This document shows, piece by piece, positions 41,261-50,309 of a stretch of 64,000 nucleotides of DNA. The stretch is from contig CAWFTJ010000008.1 of assembly GCA_963818685.1 (NCBI GenBank), positions 620,001 to 684,000 of the forward strand, in the 5' to 3' direction. This DNA comes from CAJCJE01 sp963818685 (GTDB lineage Bacteria > Actinomycetota > Actinomycetes > Mycobacteriales > Pseudonocardiaceae). How positions within the stretch are numbered: position 1 is the stretch's first letter; each line of letters starts with the position of its first letter. A model generated the notes under the pieces. The model worked only from the letters and a program-made list of their open reading frames with translations. It made no database searches and had not been told where the DNA came from. A program made the translations under genes and the position numbers.

Positions 41261-42130
41261 TCAGCCGGTGCAGTTGGGCACGGCCGGGACGCTGCCGACG
41301 CAGTTGTTCGGGGTGTTGGCGGTGATGGGTGAGTTGGTGGTGGTCATGGTGCCGCCCTGGCGGTCGACGCCACCGGCGGTGCCCAGGAGTAGCAGCGCGT
41401 GGTTGTTGGTCACGGCGGTCTGGGTGAGGGTCGTCGCGGTGGAGTTGAGCGCGGAGATCCCGCCGCCCCGACCTGCACTGTTGCCGGTGATGAACAACGG
41501 ACTGCCGGAGACGCCGGTGACCGTCAGCGTGCCGCGCAGACCGTTGTAGATGCCGCCGCCGTTGCCGAGCAGAGTGGTGTTGCCGGACACCGGACTGTTG
41601 GTGAACGTCGCAGCGGGCGCGGTGCCAGACGGGGTGTCCGCGTTGGCGAGACCGCCACCGTTGCCCGAAGCAGTGTTGCCGGTCAGGGTGCTTCCGGTGA
41701 GGGTGACCGCGCCGTGGTTGAGGATGCCGCCGCCATCACCGAGCACGTTGCCCCGGGTGAACGCGATCCCGGTGGTGAGGGTGAGGCTGCCCGTCGGGCT
41801 GACCTCGGCGATGCGGAATAGTCCCAGGCCTAGCAGCGAGGCGTTGGTGATGGTGGCGGGGCCGATCATCTCGATCGGGGTGGTGATCACCGGCAGTGCG
41901 TTCGCGGCGCCGCCGTGGCTGGTGGTCATGCCATACGTACAGCCTCCCGCCAGAACGAGGGTGTCGGCGGTGGGGGTGGAGTTGGCCAGGTTCACGGCGG
42001 CGACCAGAGCGTTCTCGCTACACGCCACGGGGATGGTGATGGCCTGCGCCGCTGGGGCGAACGCGATCAAACTCCCGGCCGCGATAGTGACTCCGATCAG
42101 GACTTGAACGGTGGTACGGGTGCGTCGCAT
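41261..42130 (-). CDS. Secreted polymorphic-repeat (beta-helix-like) protein
   Basis: A 289-residue secreted protein. The signal peptide ends AAQAI; a Cys pair (ACSENALVAAVN, GGCTYGM) follows as in pectate-lyase-like choice-of-anchor proteins. The body has repeats such as GNVLGDGGGILNHG, GNTASGNGGGLAN, GNTTLLGNGGGIYNG and GNSAGRGGGISALN, the GN-x-GGGI pattern of right-handed parallel beta-helices. The C-terminus NCVGSVPAVPNCTG has a further Cys pair. ATG 42130 is used because the longer frame lacks a signal. Probably a surface or exported adhesin-like coat protein, operonic with the small peptide. Confidence 0.75.
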   Translation of the reverse strand: MRRTRTTVQVLIGVTIAAGSLIAFAPAAQAITIPVACSENALVAAVNLANSTPTADTLVLAGGCTYGMTTSHGGAANALPVITTPIEMIGPATITNASLLGLGLFRIAEVSPTGSLTLTTGIAFTRGNVLGDGGGILNHGAVTLTGSTLTGNTASGNGGGLANADTPSGTAPAATFTNSPVSGNTTLLGNGGGIYNGLRGTLTVTGVSGSPLFITGNSAGRGGGISALNSTATTLTQTAVTNNHALLLLGTAGGVDRQGGTMTTTNSPITANTPNNCVGSVPAVPNCTG

Positions 42131-42509
42131 GACGGCTTCATTTCCTGGAACAGGATAGCGGTGCCCCGCGGCGGGCGCCAACGGGCGAGATAACGCGGAC
42201 AATTCACATGCCGCCACCATTGTTCGAGGCGGTCCGCGAAAAGCGAGGTCATCCATGTAAAAAGGACCTGGAGGCGTGATCTGTGTCCGCGATCATCGCG
42301 GCCACGTCACGCTACCGAGGTCCGGGGTAACAACATGTAACCTACTCCTTCGTCGGGGTGACCGATACCGCAGACCCCCAGATGGCGGCACCTGGGCCCC
42401 CGGATGGGCGTACCCAACTCGCGTTGCACGCGAGCTCCGCCCCGCCGCGTTCGACAGTGCTTATGGCGCTCGTTGTGGTTCAGGAGGGCTGGTTAAAGGA
42501 GGACCGAGG
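42131..42509. other. Intergenic region with a 15-bp palindrome
   Basis: About 380 bp upstream of the secreted repeat protein. CCGCGATCATCGCGG at 42287-42301 is a perfect 15-bp palindrome; AAAAAGGACC follows 42258. No gene-like frame, RNA gene or promoter could be supported in the rest. Confidence 0.35.
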
Positions 42510-42749
42510 GTGAACCACCTGGACAAATGCCTAAACTGCAAGGGATCTGGCCTGAGGAGTCAAGGCGGAACCTGTGGTGGGCTCGGCGACGTGCCTGCCA
42601 CGTTATCGAGGCGGCCCTGGGCCAGTTATGGACCACGCCACCCGCGACACCTGATAAACCAGAGCCGGCGGGCGCCGCAGTACATTGTGGATACTTTTAT
42701 TTGCCCAGTTCACAAAGGATGCCGAGTTCTGGGAGCCAAGGAGTGGTAG
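42510..42749 (+). CDS. Small CxxCxGxG zinc-finger-like protein (possibly decayed)
   Basis: A 79-residue frame starting at GTG 42510 behind a near-perfect AAAGGAGG site (8-base spacing). It begins VNHLDKCLNCKGSGLRSQGG with a DnaJ-type CxxCxGxG knuckle, then TCGGLGDV, a partial second knuckle. After residue ~30 the sequence is Arg/Pro rich and unconvincing, so the gene is probably frameshifted. Such small zinc-finger proteins are common in actinomycetes and uncharacterised. Confidence 0.4.
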   Translation: MNHLDKCLNCKGSGLRSQGGTCGGLGDVPATLSRRPWASYGPRHPRHLINQSRRAPQYIVDTFICPVHKGCRVLGAKEW

Positions 42750-42810
42750 GTTCAATCCCGGCGGTCGACAAGCTGTTGACGCGGAGTGAACTCCCAGTTC
42801 AGCGGGCTTC

Positions 42811-43792
42811 TTTCGTCGTAACTGGTCAGGTCGTTCGCAGGGCTTGATCGTCTCTGTGGGATGATCACGGTGTGCAGACTGGGGATGGGCGTCCGTCATA
42901 TGACGAGCTTGCCGACCTGGTTGTGGCCCAGGCCCGGATCATCGAACAGCTTCGGGTCGAAGTCGCCGAGTTGCGCGTGGAGAACGCGGAGTCGAAGCGC
43001 CGGTTGGGGATGAATTCGACGAAGTCGTCGAAGCCGCCGTCGTCGGACTCGCCGTTCGTCAAACCGGTGCCGAAGTCGTTGCGGCGTAAGAGCAGGCGGA
43101 AGCCGGGCGGTCAGCCTGGTCATCCGGGGTCGACACTGAGTCTGGTCCCCGACCCGGACGAGCGGGTGCGGGTGACCGAGCATCAGCTCATCGCGCGCCG
43201 CTGCCGGGGTGGGCTCACCACCGGCGGCCAGGCTCCGCCGGACGTGACGGCGCCGTGCAGTACGGGCCACGGATCACCGCGATCATCCTCTACCTCTATG
43301 TCGGGCAGTTCCTTTCCAAGAAACGCACCGCTCAGGCTCTGGCCGAACTGTTCGGCACCCCGATCTCCGATGCCACCGTGGCGAGGATGACGAAGCGGAC
43401 CGCCGACGGGCTGAGCGAGTTTCTCGACATCGTGGCCGACCGTATCGCCACCGCTGACGTCGCCGGGTTCGACGAGACCGGACTGCGGGTGGCCGGCGCA
43501 CTGCACTGGGTGCACGGCGCCCGCACCGACCGCTACATCCTGATCACCTGCCATGCCAAGCGCGGCAAGCACGGTATCGACGACGCCGGGGTACTGGGCC
43601 GGTTGCTACCGGGCCGGTTGCGTGGGCTCGCGGTCCATGACGCCTGGGCACCGTATGACACCTATCTCGACGTCGAACATCAACTGTGCCGCCAAACACG
43701 GCAAACACTTCTTCGACACCCTCGTCATGCTCGCCGAGGGCAATCCCTGGCTTCCCGCAATTCCGTGACCTAACCAGCTACCAGCGATGAAA
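42811..43792 (+). mobile_element. IS66-family insertion sequence, shortened
   Basis: Bounded by related ends: the left end reads TTTCGTCGTAACTGGTCAGG and the right end, inverted, TTTCATCGCTGGTAGCTGG, with TAACTGGTCAGGTC (42819-42832) matching GACCTAACCAGCTA (43767-43780) at 12 of 14 positions. It holds a broken IS66 transposase and is less than half the usual IS66 length (~2.5 kb), with no accessory TnpA/TnpB genes. Confidence 0.75.
42872..43768 (+). pseudogene. IS66-family transposase, frameshifted and internally deleted
   Basis: First frame 42872 onward: VVAQARIIEQLRVEVAELRV (coiled coil), SKRRLGMNSTKSSKPPSSDS and RRKPGGQPGHPGSTLSLVPD, an IS66 N-terminus. At about 43250 it moves to another frame: YGPRITAIILYLYVGQFLSK, then DVAGFDETGLRV with the first catalytic Asp (DDE core), ending at 43773. 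A third frame carries KHGKHFFDTLVMLAEGNPWL. The middle and C-terminal DDE parts are lost, so it cannot transpose alone. Confidence 0.85.
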
Positions 43793-43917
43793 CTATAGCG
43801 TTTAAGTATTCTCGTTCGAGTGCGTCAGGACGTCCGCCACTACGGCATAGTACACTGTGGACCCAACCGCCCCGCGCAGTCGTCACCCCAGGGTGCGCTC
43901 GTCTTCGACTGATCGCC

Positions 43918-45198
<1,281 letters not shown>

Positions 45199-45304
45199 CC
45201 ACAACCTCCTTGTCGTCCCGACAGCATGCCCTATCAACTCATCTCTTAATCCTTTGGATTTTCCTTGGTCAAATCGAGCGGGGTCAAGGCAAGTTCCACG
45301 AAGG

Positions 45305-45709
45305 TTAGCGTGTCGCGGACAGTGGCAGTCGAGGGCGAACGCCGGCCCAGGTAGGTGGCTCGGCGCGCATCCAGCGAGGCTCGCGCACTTGCTGGATCGG
45401 GCGTACCGACGATTGGTGTCCCTGCCAGTAGGCGAAGTCTCCGTTGATTCGCTTTGCGAGCGCGTCAAGTTGCCGCATCAAGTAACGCACAGCGACAAAC
45501 TGAATGGACGCTCGCCGAAAATGGACGGCGACGGCAGCGTCCAGGTTCGATCCCGGACATCGATACACGATGATGGTCTGCTGATCGCCGGACAGTGCGG
45601 GCGAAGCGAAGAAGTCGGGGAACTGTGCGCGCGCGAAGCGTCGATCGCCGGTGCCGTCCTGGCTGCTGGGACTCTCGTCATTGGCGGGGTGCCGTGCCAC
45701 TCTCCTCAT
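45305..45709 (-). CDS. Hypothetical frame, 134 residues, weak support
   Basis: An unrecognised minus-strand frame between the kinase and acetolactate synthase genes. The C-terminal part (VAVRYLMRQLDALAKRINGD, FAYWQGHQSSVRPIQQVREP) looks protein-like, while the N-terminal 40 residues do not. The first codon has no spaced ribosome site (GAGGAGA abuts a GTG). It may be a gene fragment. The rest of 45199-45732 shows nothing else I can support. Confidence 0.25.
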   Translation of the reverse strand: MRRVARHPANDESPSSQDGTGDRRFARAQFPDFFASPALSGDQQTIIVYRCPGSNLDAAVAVHFRRASIQFVAVRYLMRQLDALAKRINGDFAYWQGHQSSVRPIQQVREPRWMRAEPPTWAGVRPRLPLSATR

Positions 45710-45732
45710 CGACCTATCCCCACGGCAGTTGT

Positions 45733-47397
45733 TCAGGTCAGCGATTCGTCAAGGCCGCCGAGCGATTCGATGAGCTTGAGGTTGGCGGAGTAGTCGACCG
45801 GGCAGGCGATCACCGAGACGGTGTCCGCGGCGAGTGCGGTGCGCAGCGTCGGCAGGAGTTCCTCGGCCGAGGTGATCCGGTAGCCGGTCGCGCCGAAGCT
45901 CTCGGCGTACGCGACGAAGTCGGGGTTGCCGAAGCCGGTGTCCACGTTCTTGCCGATCTCCAGGTCCATCTTCCAGCTGATCAGCCCGTAGGCGTCGTCG
46001 ACCCAGACGAGGATGACGAACGGTACCTTCATCCGCAGCGCGGTCTCGATCTCCTGCGAGTTCATCAGGAACGCGCCGTCGCCGGTCGCGACCAGCACCT
46101 TGACGTCCGGGCGCGCGATCTTGGCGCCGATCGCGCCGGGCACTGTCCAGGCCATTGTGGACAGACCGTTGGAGATGAGGCAGGTGTTCGGCTCGTAGGT
46201 CGGGTAGAGGCGGGCCATCCACATCTTCAGCGCACCGGTGTCGACCAGCACGATGTCGTCGCGATCAAGGGCCGCCCTGGTGTCCGCGACGATCCTGGCC
46301 GGCGCCAACGGGAAGCGGTCGTCGGCGTTGCCCCGCTCGAACTCGGCCGAGAGCAGTTCCTTGATCCGCTTCTCGCCGGTGCCGCCGTCGAACGTGCGGT
46401 GCACCGACTTGGTGAGCGCGTCGAGGCTGGCGCCGATCTCGGCGGTGATGCCGACCGACACGTCGTAGTGCGCGTCGACCTCGGCCGGAAACCGGTGAAC
46501 GTGAATGATCTTCTTGTCGCCGCGCGGGTTGATCCGGACCGGGTCGAACTCCTGGAGTTCGTAGCCGACGGCGATGATCACGTCGGCCCGGTCGAAGCCG
46601 AAGTTGGCGTAGTCGTGCCGCATGAAGCCGACCGCGCCGAGGCTGAGGTCGTCGTCGTCGGGGAACACGCCCTTGCCGTGGAAGGTGGTGGCGACCGGGA
46701 TGCCGAGGGTGGAGGCGAAGCGGCGCAGCGCGGCACCGGCGTGCGCGCGGGCCGCGCCGTGGCCGGCGAGCACCACCGGGTTGTCGGCAGCGCGCAGGAT
46801 GGCGGCGGCGCGCGCGACCTGTTCGGAGGATGGCTCGTCCGGGCGCGGAATGTTGACCCGCAACGGGACCAGGCCGGCCGACACGTCGGCCTGTTCGACG
46901 TCCTCCGGCACGGCCAGGTAGACCGCGCCGGGCCGTTCGGTCTGGGCTAGCTTGAACGCCTTGCGGAACATCTCCGGCACCGCGCCCGGTGTTGCCACGA
47001 GTTCCGCCCACTTGGTCACCGGCGCGAACATCGGCACCAGGTCGACGCGCTGGTGCGACTCCTTGAAGGCGCGGTTCATGCCGACCTGCGCGGACAGCGC
47101 GAGCAGCGGGGTGGAGTTGGTTGTGGCGTCGGCGGTGCCGAGCAGCAGGTTGATCGCGCCGGGGCCCAGTGTCGACGAGCACACGCCCGCTCGGCCGGTG
47201 AGCCTGCCGTACGTTTCGGCCATGAACGACGCGCCCTGCTCGTGCCGGGTCAGCACGTAGGTGATCGAGGATCGGGAGATCGCCTCGACGAGCCGGATGT
47301 TCTCCTCGCCGGGGATGCCGAAGACGTGCGTGACGCCCTCGTTCTCCAGGCACTGCACGATGAGTTCTGCCACTGTGCGCGACGATTCCTCGGCCAT
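45733..47397 (-). CDS. Acetolactate synthase, catabolic type (TPP-dependent)
   Basis: A 554-residue three-domain TPP enzyme. The N-terminal PYR domain has the catalytic Glu in LTRHEQGASFMAETYGRLTG; the central domain reads NPVVLAGHGAARA; the PP domain binds Mg-TPP through GDGAFLMNSQEIETALRMKV and VWVDDAYGLISWKMD. The absence of a regulatory subunit gene and the DDAYG in place of NNxYG fit the catabolic (acetoin-type, AlsS/BudB) branch better than IlvB; a function in acetoin or branched-chain metabolism is inferred. ATG 47397 is the first of the conserved start MAEESSRTVAELI; no alsD gene is adjacent. Confidence 0.85.
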   Translation of the reverse strand: MAEESSRTVAELIVQCLENEGVTHVFGIPGEENIRLVEAISRSSITYVLTRHEQGASFMAETYGRLTGRAGVCSSTLGPGAINLLLGTADATTNSTPLLALSAQVGMNRAFKESHQRVDLVPMFAPVTKWAELVATPGAVPEMFRKAFKLAQTERPGAVYLAVPEDVEQADVSAGLVPLRVNIPRPDEPSSEQVARAAAILRAADNPVVLAGHGAARAHAGAALRRFASTLGIPVATTFHGKGVFPDDDDLSLGAVGFMRHDYANFGFDRADVIIAVGYELQEFDPVRINPRGDKKIIHVHRFPAEVDAHYDVSVGITAEIGASLDALTKSVHRTFDGGTGEKRIKELLSAEFERGNADDRFPLAPARIVADTRAALDRDDIVLVDTGALKMWMARLYPTYEPNTCLISNGLSTMAWTVPGAIGAKIARPDVKVLVATGDGAFLMNSQEIETALRMKVPFVILVWVDDAYGLISWKMDLEIGKNVDTGFGNPDFVAYAESFGATGYRITSAEELLPTLRTALAADTVSVIACPVDYSANLKLIESLGGLDESLT

Positions 47398-47480
47398 GAC
47401 GTCGACCCTAATCGTGACCAGGTCGCGCAGCGCCAGGCCACACGGCGAACACGGCAACGACCCCTGCGGTCACCTAGTAC

Positions 47481-47508
47481 TTGACGCGTACTATGTGACG
47501 CGTACTAT
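47481..47508 (+). promoter_or_regulatory. Promoter with embedded 13-bp direct repeats, probably leaderless
   Basis: TTGACG (47481-47486), a 16-base spacer and TACTAT (47503-47508) form a good promoter that places the start of transcription at or beside ATG 47515. TGACGCGTACTAT occurs twice (47482-47494, 47496-47508), covering the same bases, so a regulator site probably overlaps it. Confidence 0.6.
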
Positions 47509-47514
47509 CGCGGC

Positions 47515-48507
47515 ATGCCGAACTCCGCAGTCGATGCTCTTCCTGTCGGCCATCCGGCCCGCCGTCCCGCCGCGCTCGCCATCGGTCTCACCGCCCTCAA
47601 CAGCGCGCTGTTCACCGTGTTCGCGGTGCTCACCACGCAGGACAAGCCGCTGCGCGTCGGCATGCCGTGGCAGGACGATCCGTATGACGGCGTTGTGTCG
47701 TTCACCCAGTTCCTGGTGCCCGTGCTCACGATCTTGATCCTGCTGCGGCTGACCCTGTGGCACCGATCGGCGCCACTGCCCCGGTTCCGGGTCGACCAGT
47801 TGCTGCGCGCGTCGCTGGCAAGCCTGGTGCTGGTCGCGGGAACCATGCTGACCGAGTGGATCGCGGTCGCCCTGCGCGCCGATCATCCATTGTGGAATTC
47901 GAGCACGTCCCGGCTGATCGGGGTGGTCCTCCTGCTGACCGTGACAACGGTCATCTGCGCGATCACCTGGCTGAGCGCGCGGCGGCAGCTGCCGGGCGGG
48001 CGGCCGGACGGGGACTGGCTGGACGACCTCGCGCAGCTGGTCGATCAGGTGTTCGGCACGCCCATGCTCGACCTGCGCCGTCCGGTCGGTTTTCTGCGCA
48101 GGCACATCGTGGCATTCGCGGCGGGCGCGAGCTTCCTGGCGGGGCTCGGCATGACCGGCGGGCAGGCCATCGGCGAGGGTTGGACCGACCCGGTGCTGAT
48201 CGGCACCGGCATCCTGATCGGCACCGGCGGGTTCTTCGCGTTCTGCCTGGTCAGCGATGCCGTCCTGCACATCACCGCGCCGCGCAGCCACCGAGGGCCT
48301 GCCTGGCTCGCGGTGATGGTCACCTGCGTCGGGCTGCCCGCGTCGGCGGTACTGCGCGGCGACATCCTCGGCTGGCTCGGCCTGCCCGGCGAGGTCCACA
48401 CCCCGGCCGAGCTGGCGCTGGTCAGCGTGGGCGGCGCGCTGGCGGCCGGGGTGATCGCGCTCGGGCTCAGCCTGCTGGCTGCTCGCGTTGGACGTCGCGC
48501 CGCGTGA
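47515..48507 (+). CDS. Multi-pass membrane protein, uncharacterised
   Basis: A 330-residue protein with about seven hydrophobic segments (ALNSALFTVFAVL, FLVPVLTILILLRLTLW, LLRASLASLVLVAGTML, LIGVVLLLTVTTVICAI, HIVAFAAGASFLAGLGM, LIGTGGFFAFCLVSDAVLH and a C-terminal helix). I do not recognise the family. No ribosome site, consistent with the leaderless promoter. Its last 41 bases overlap the convergent membrane protein gene. Confidence 0.75.
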   Translation: MPNSAVDALPVGHPARRPAALAIGLTALNSALFTVFAVLTTQDKPLRVGMPWQDDPYDGVVSFTQFLVPVLTILILLRLTLWHRSAPLPRFRVDQLLRASLASLVLVAGTMLTEWIAVALRADHPLWNSSTSRLIGVVLLLTVTTVICAITWLSARRQLPGGRPDGDWLDDLAQLVDQVFGTPMLDLRRPVGFLRRHIVAFAAGASFLAGLGMTGGQAIGEGWTDPVLIGTGILIGTGGFFAFCLVSDAVLHITAPRSHRGPAWLAVMVTCVGLPASAVLRGDILGWLGLPGEVHTPAELALVSVGGALAAGVIALGLSLLAARVGRRAA

Positions 48508-49252
48508 GCGCAAGATAGCCGACGAAGCCGACGATGAGCACGGCCAGGACCGCGCTGACCACACCGTCGCCCACCCCGAGCCCGCCGACCGACGTCGGCT
48601 TGCCCACCCAGTCGGCGACCGACGCGCCGAGCGGGCGGGTGATCACGTACGCGAACCAGAACGAGAAGATCGAGTTCCAGCCGAGGAACCGGTAACCGAC
48701 CACCGGAATCAGGATGATCACCGCGAACAGCACGATCGAGAACGAGTAGCCAAGGTGCAGGGTGGTCGCGGTCAGGTCACCGGCCGCGGTGCCGAGCGCG
48801 AAGGTGGCGACAACGGCCAGCCAGTAGAAGACCTCGCGGCGTGCGGTGTCGATGCTGTGGATGGACAGCGTGCGCTCGGTGCGGAACCACACGAAGTAGA
48901 CGACCGCGAGCACCACCGCGTAGAACGCGGTCGACGCGGCGTACGACACGCCGAAACCCACGTGCAGCACGTCGGCCGCCATGGTGCCGAACACACCGAC
49001 CATGACCACCGCGAACCAGTAGGACCAGGCGCGGTAGCGTTTCATCGAGAACTGGATGATGAGCGAGGCCACGAACGCGACGAAACCGAGACCGACGGCG
49101 ACGATCGGGTTGAGCGCGTTCACCAGGTAGTCGGAGGTGGATTCGCCGACGGCGGTGGAGAGCGCCTTGATGATCCAGAAGAAGGCGGTGATCTCCGGAA
49201 CCCGCAGGGCCCGCTGGACGGTAGACTCCGACAGCTTGTAGGAGGTGCTCAT
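48467..49252 (-). CDS. COG4705-like membrane protein with internal duplication
   Basis: A 261-residue membrane protein of about eight helices. Two similar halves contain FFWIIKALSTAVGESTSDYL and YWLAVVATFALGTAAGDLTA, each followed by a helix ending in GYSFSIV/GFVAFVAS-like segments; this repeated W-x-x-K/V-x-x-x-T-A-x-G pattern is typical of the COG4705 group, function unknown. ATG 49252; convergent overlap with the previous gene at the 3' end. Confidence 0.75.
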   Translation of the reverse strand: MSTSYKLSESTVQRALRVPEITAFFWIIKALSTAVGESTSDYLVNALNPIVAVGLGFVAFVASLIIQFSMKRYRAWSYWFAVVMVGVFGTMAADVLHVGFGVSYAASTAFYAVVLAVVYFVWFRTERTLSIHSIDTARREVFYWLAVVATFALGTAAGDLTATTLHLGYSFSIVLFAVIILIPVVGYRFLGWNSIFSFWFAYVITRPLGASVADWVGKPTSVGGLGVGDGVVSAVLAVLIVGFVGYLALTRRDVQREQPAG

Positions 49253-49315
49253 GCGGCCAGCATGCCATGACCGCTCGACCAGCCGGCGACCGGCTCCGAC
49301 CGACGGAGCGGGGCA

Positions 49316-50074
49316 ATGACCGGCGGTGCGTTGTTCGTCGCGGTCTTCCTCGCCTGCGTCGTCGAGGGCGTCGAGGCGTTGACGATCGTGCTCGCGGTCG
49401 GCACCACCCGGGACTGGCGTTCGGCCGGGCTCGGCGTCGGGTCGGCGATCGTCGCGTTGGCGGTCATCGTAGCGGCGCTCGGGCCGGCCCTGACGCTGCT
49501 GCCGTTGAACGCGCTGCGACTGGTGGTCGGCGGACTGCTGCTGATCTTCGGGTTGCAGTGGCTACGCAAGGCGATCCTGCGTGCCAGCGGCCACAAGGCC
49601 CTGCACGACGAGGACGCGATCTTCCGCACCCAGGCGACCGCTGCCGAATCGGCGAGCGCGAACAGCAGGGGCGTGATCACCGACTGGTACGCCTACGTTG
49701 TCTCGTTCAAGGGCGTGCTGCTTGAGGGGTTGGAGGTCGCGTTCATCGTGCTGACCTTCGGCGCCAACCAGCACGCCATCGGCCTGGCCACAATCGCGGC
49801 CGCCGCGGCCGTCGTGCTGGTGGTCGCGGTCGGATTCGCGGTGCGGGCGCCGCTGGCGCGGGTACCGGAGAACACGCTGAAGTTCGTCGTCGGCATCATG
49901 CTGACCGCGTTCGGCACCTTCTGGGGCGCGGAGGGCGCCGGCGCGAACTGGCCCGGCTCGGACGCGGCCCTGCTGGTGCTGGCGCCGGCCGTCGCGGTGA
50001 TCGCGCTCGGTCTGGTGGCGCTGTTGCGCAGCAAACAATTCAGCGCGGCGCGACCGTACGAGGACGTTTCATGA
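49316..50074 (+). CDS. COG4280-like membrane protein with repeated E-G-x-E motif
   Basis: A 252-residue, six- to seven-helix protein. Two related halves carry VEGVEALTIVLAVG (~16-30) and LEGLEVAFIVLTFG (~136-150), an arrangement resembling the REGxE motifs of Ftr1/OFeT iron permeases, so metal transport is conceivable though unproven. It overlaps the following small gene by ATGA and is divergent from the COG4705-like gene, 63 bases away. Confidence 0.72.
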   Translation: MTGGALFVAVFLACVVEGVEALTIVLAVGTTRDWRSAGLGVGSAIVALAVIVAALGPALTLLPLNALRLVVGGLLLIFGLQWLRKAILRASGHKALHDEDAIFRTQATAAESASANSRGVITDWYAYVVSFKGVLLEGLEVAFIVLTFGANQHAIGLATIAAAAAVVLVVAVGFAVRAPLARVPENTLKFVVGIMLTAFGTFWGAEGAGANWPGSDAALLVLAPAVAVIALGLVALLRSKQFSAARPYEDVS

Positions 50075-50091
50075 GGGGACGTTTCATGAAG
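50062..50091 (+). repeat. 15-bp tandem duplication containing a start codon
   Basis: GGACGTTTCATGAGG (50062-50076) is followed by GGACGTTTCATGAAG (50077-50091), 14 of 15 identical. Each copy has an in-frame ATG (50071, 50086); the first also forms the stop of the upstream gene. Confidence 0.9.
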
Positions 50092-50286
50092 GGCCTGCGC
50101 GGGTTCGGCGCGTTCCTGTACGACTTCGTGGTCGGCGACGACTGGCGGATCGCGGTCGCGGTCGTGCTCGCGCTGGCCATCACGGTTGGCGTCGCACGGA
50201 GCACGATCCCGGCCTGGTGGGTGCTGCCGCTGGCTGTTGTGCTGATCCTGCCGGTCAGCCTGGTGATCGCGGTCCGACGGCGTTAG
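50086..50286 (+). CDS. Small two-helix membrane protein
   Basis: A 66-residue protein (71 if ATG 50071 is used): GFGAFLYDFVVGDDWRIAVA, then LALAITVGVARST and VLPLAVVLILPVSLVIAVRR. Two helices with a cytosolic Arg tail. ATG 50086 has GAGGGG 7 bases upstream and is preferred. Co-transcribed with the COG4280-like gene; it may be its small subunit. Confidence 0.72.
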   Translation: MKGLRGFGAFLYDFVVGDDWRIAVAVVLALAITVGVARSTIPAWWVLPLAVVLILPVSLVIAVRRR

Positions 50287-50309
50287 CGGGCGGGGCGGCG
50301 TTACGCGGT

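Noticed and set aside
42720..42775. tRNA-like T-arm GGTTCAATCC
   Set aside because: The flanking stem does not pair and no acceptor or anticodon arm can be folded around it.
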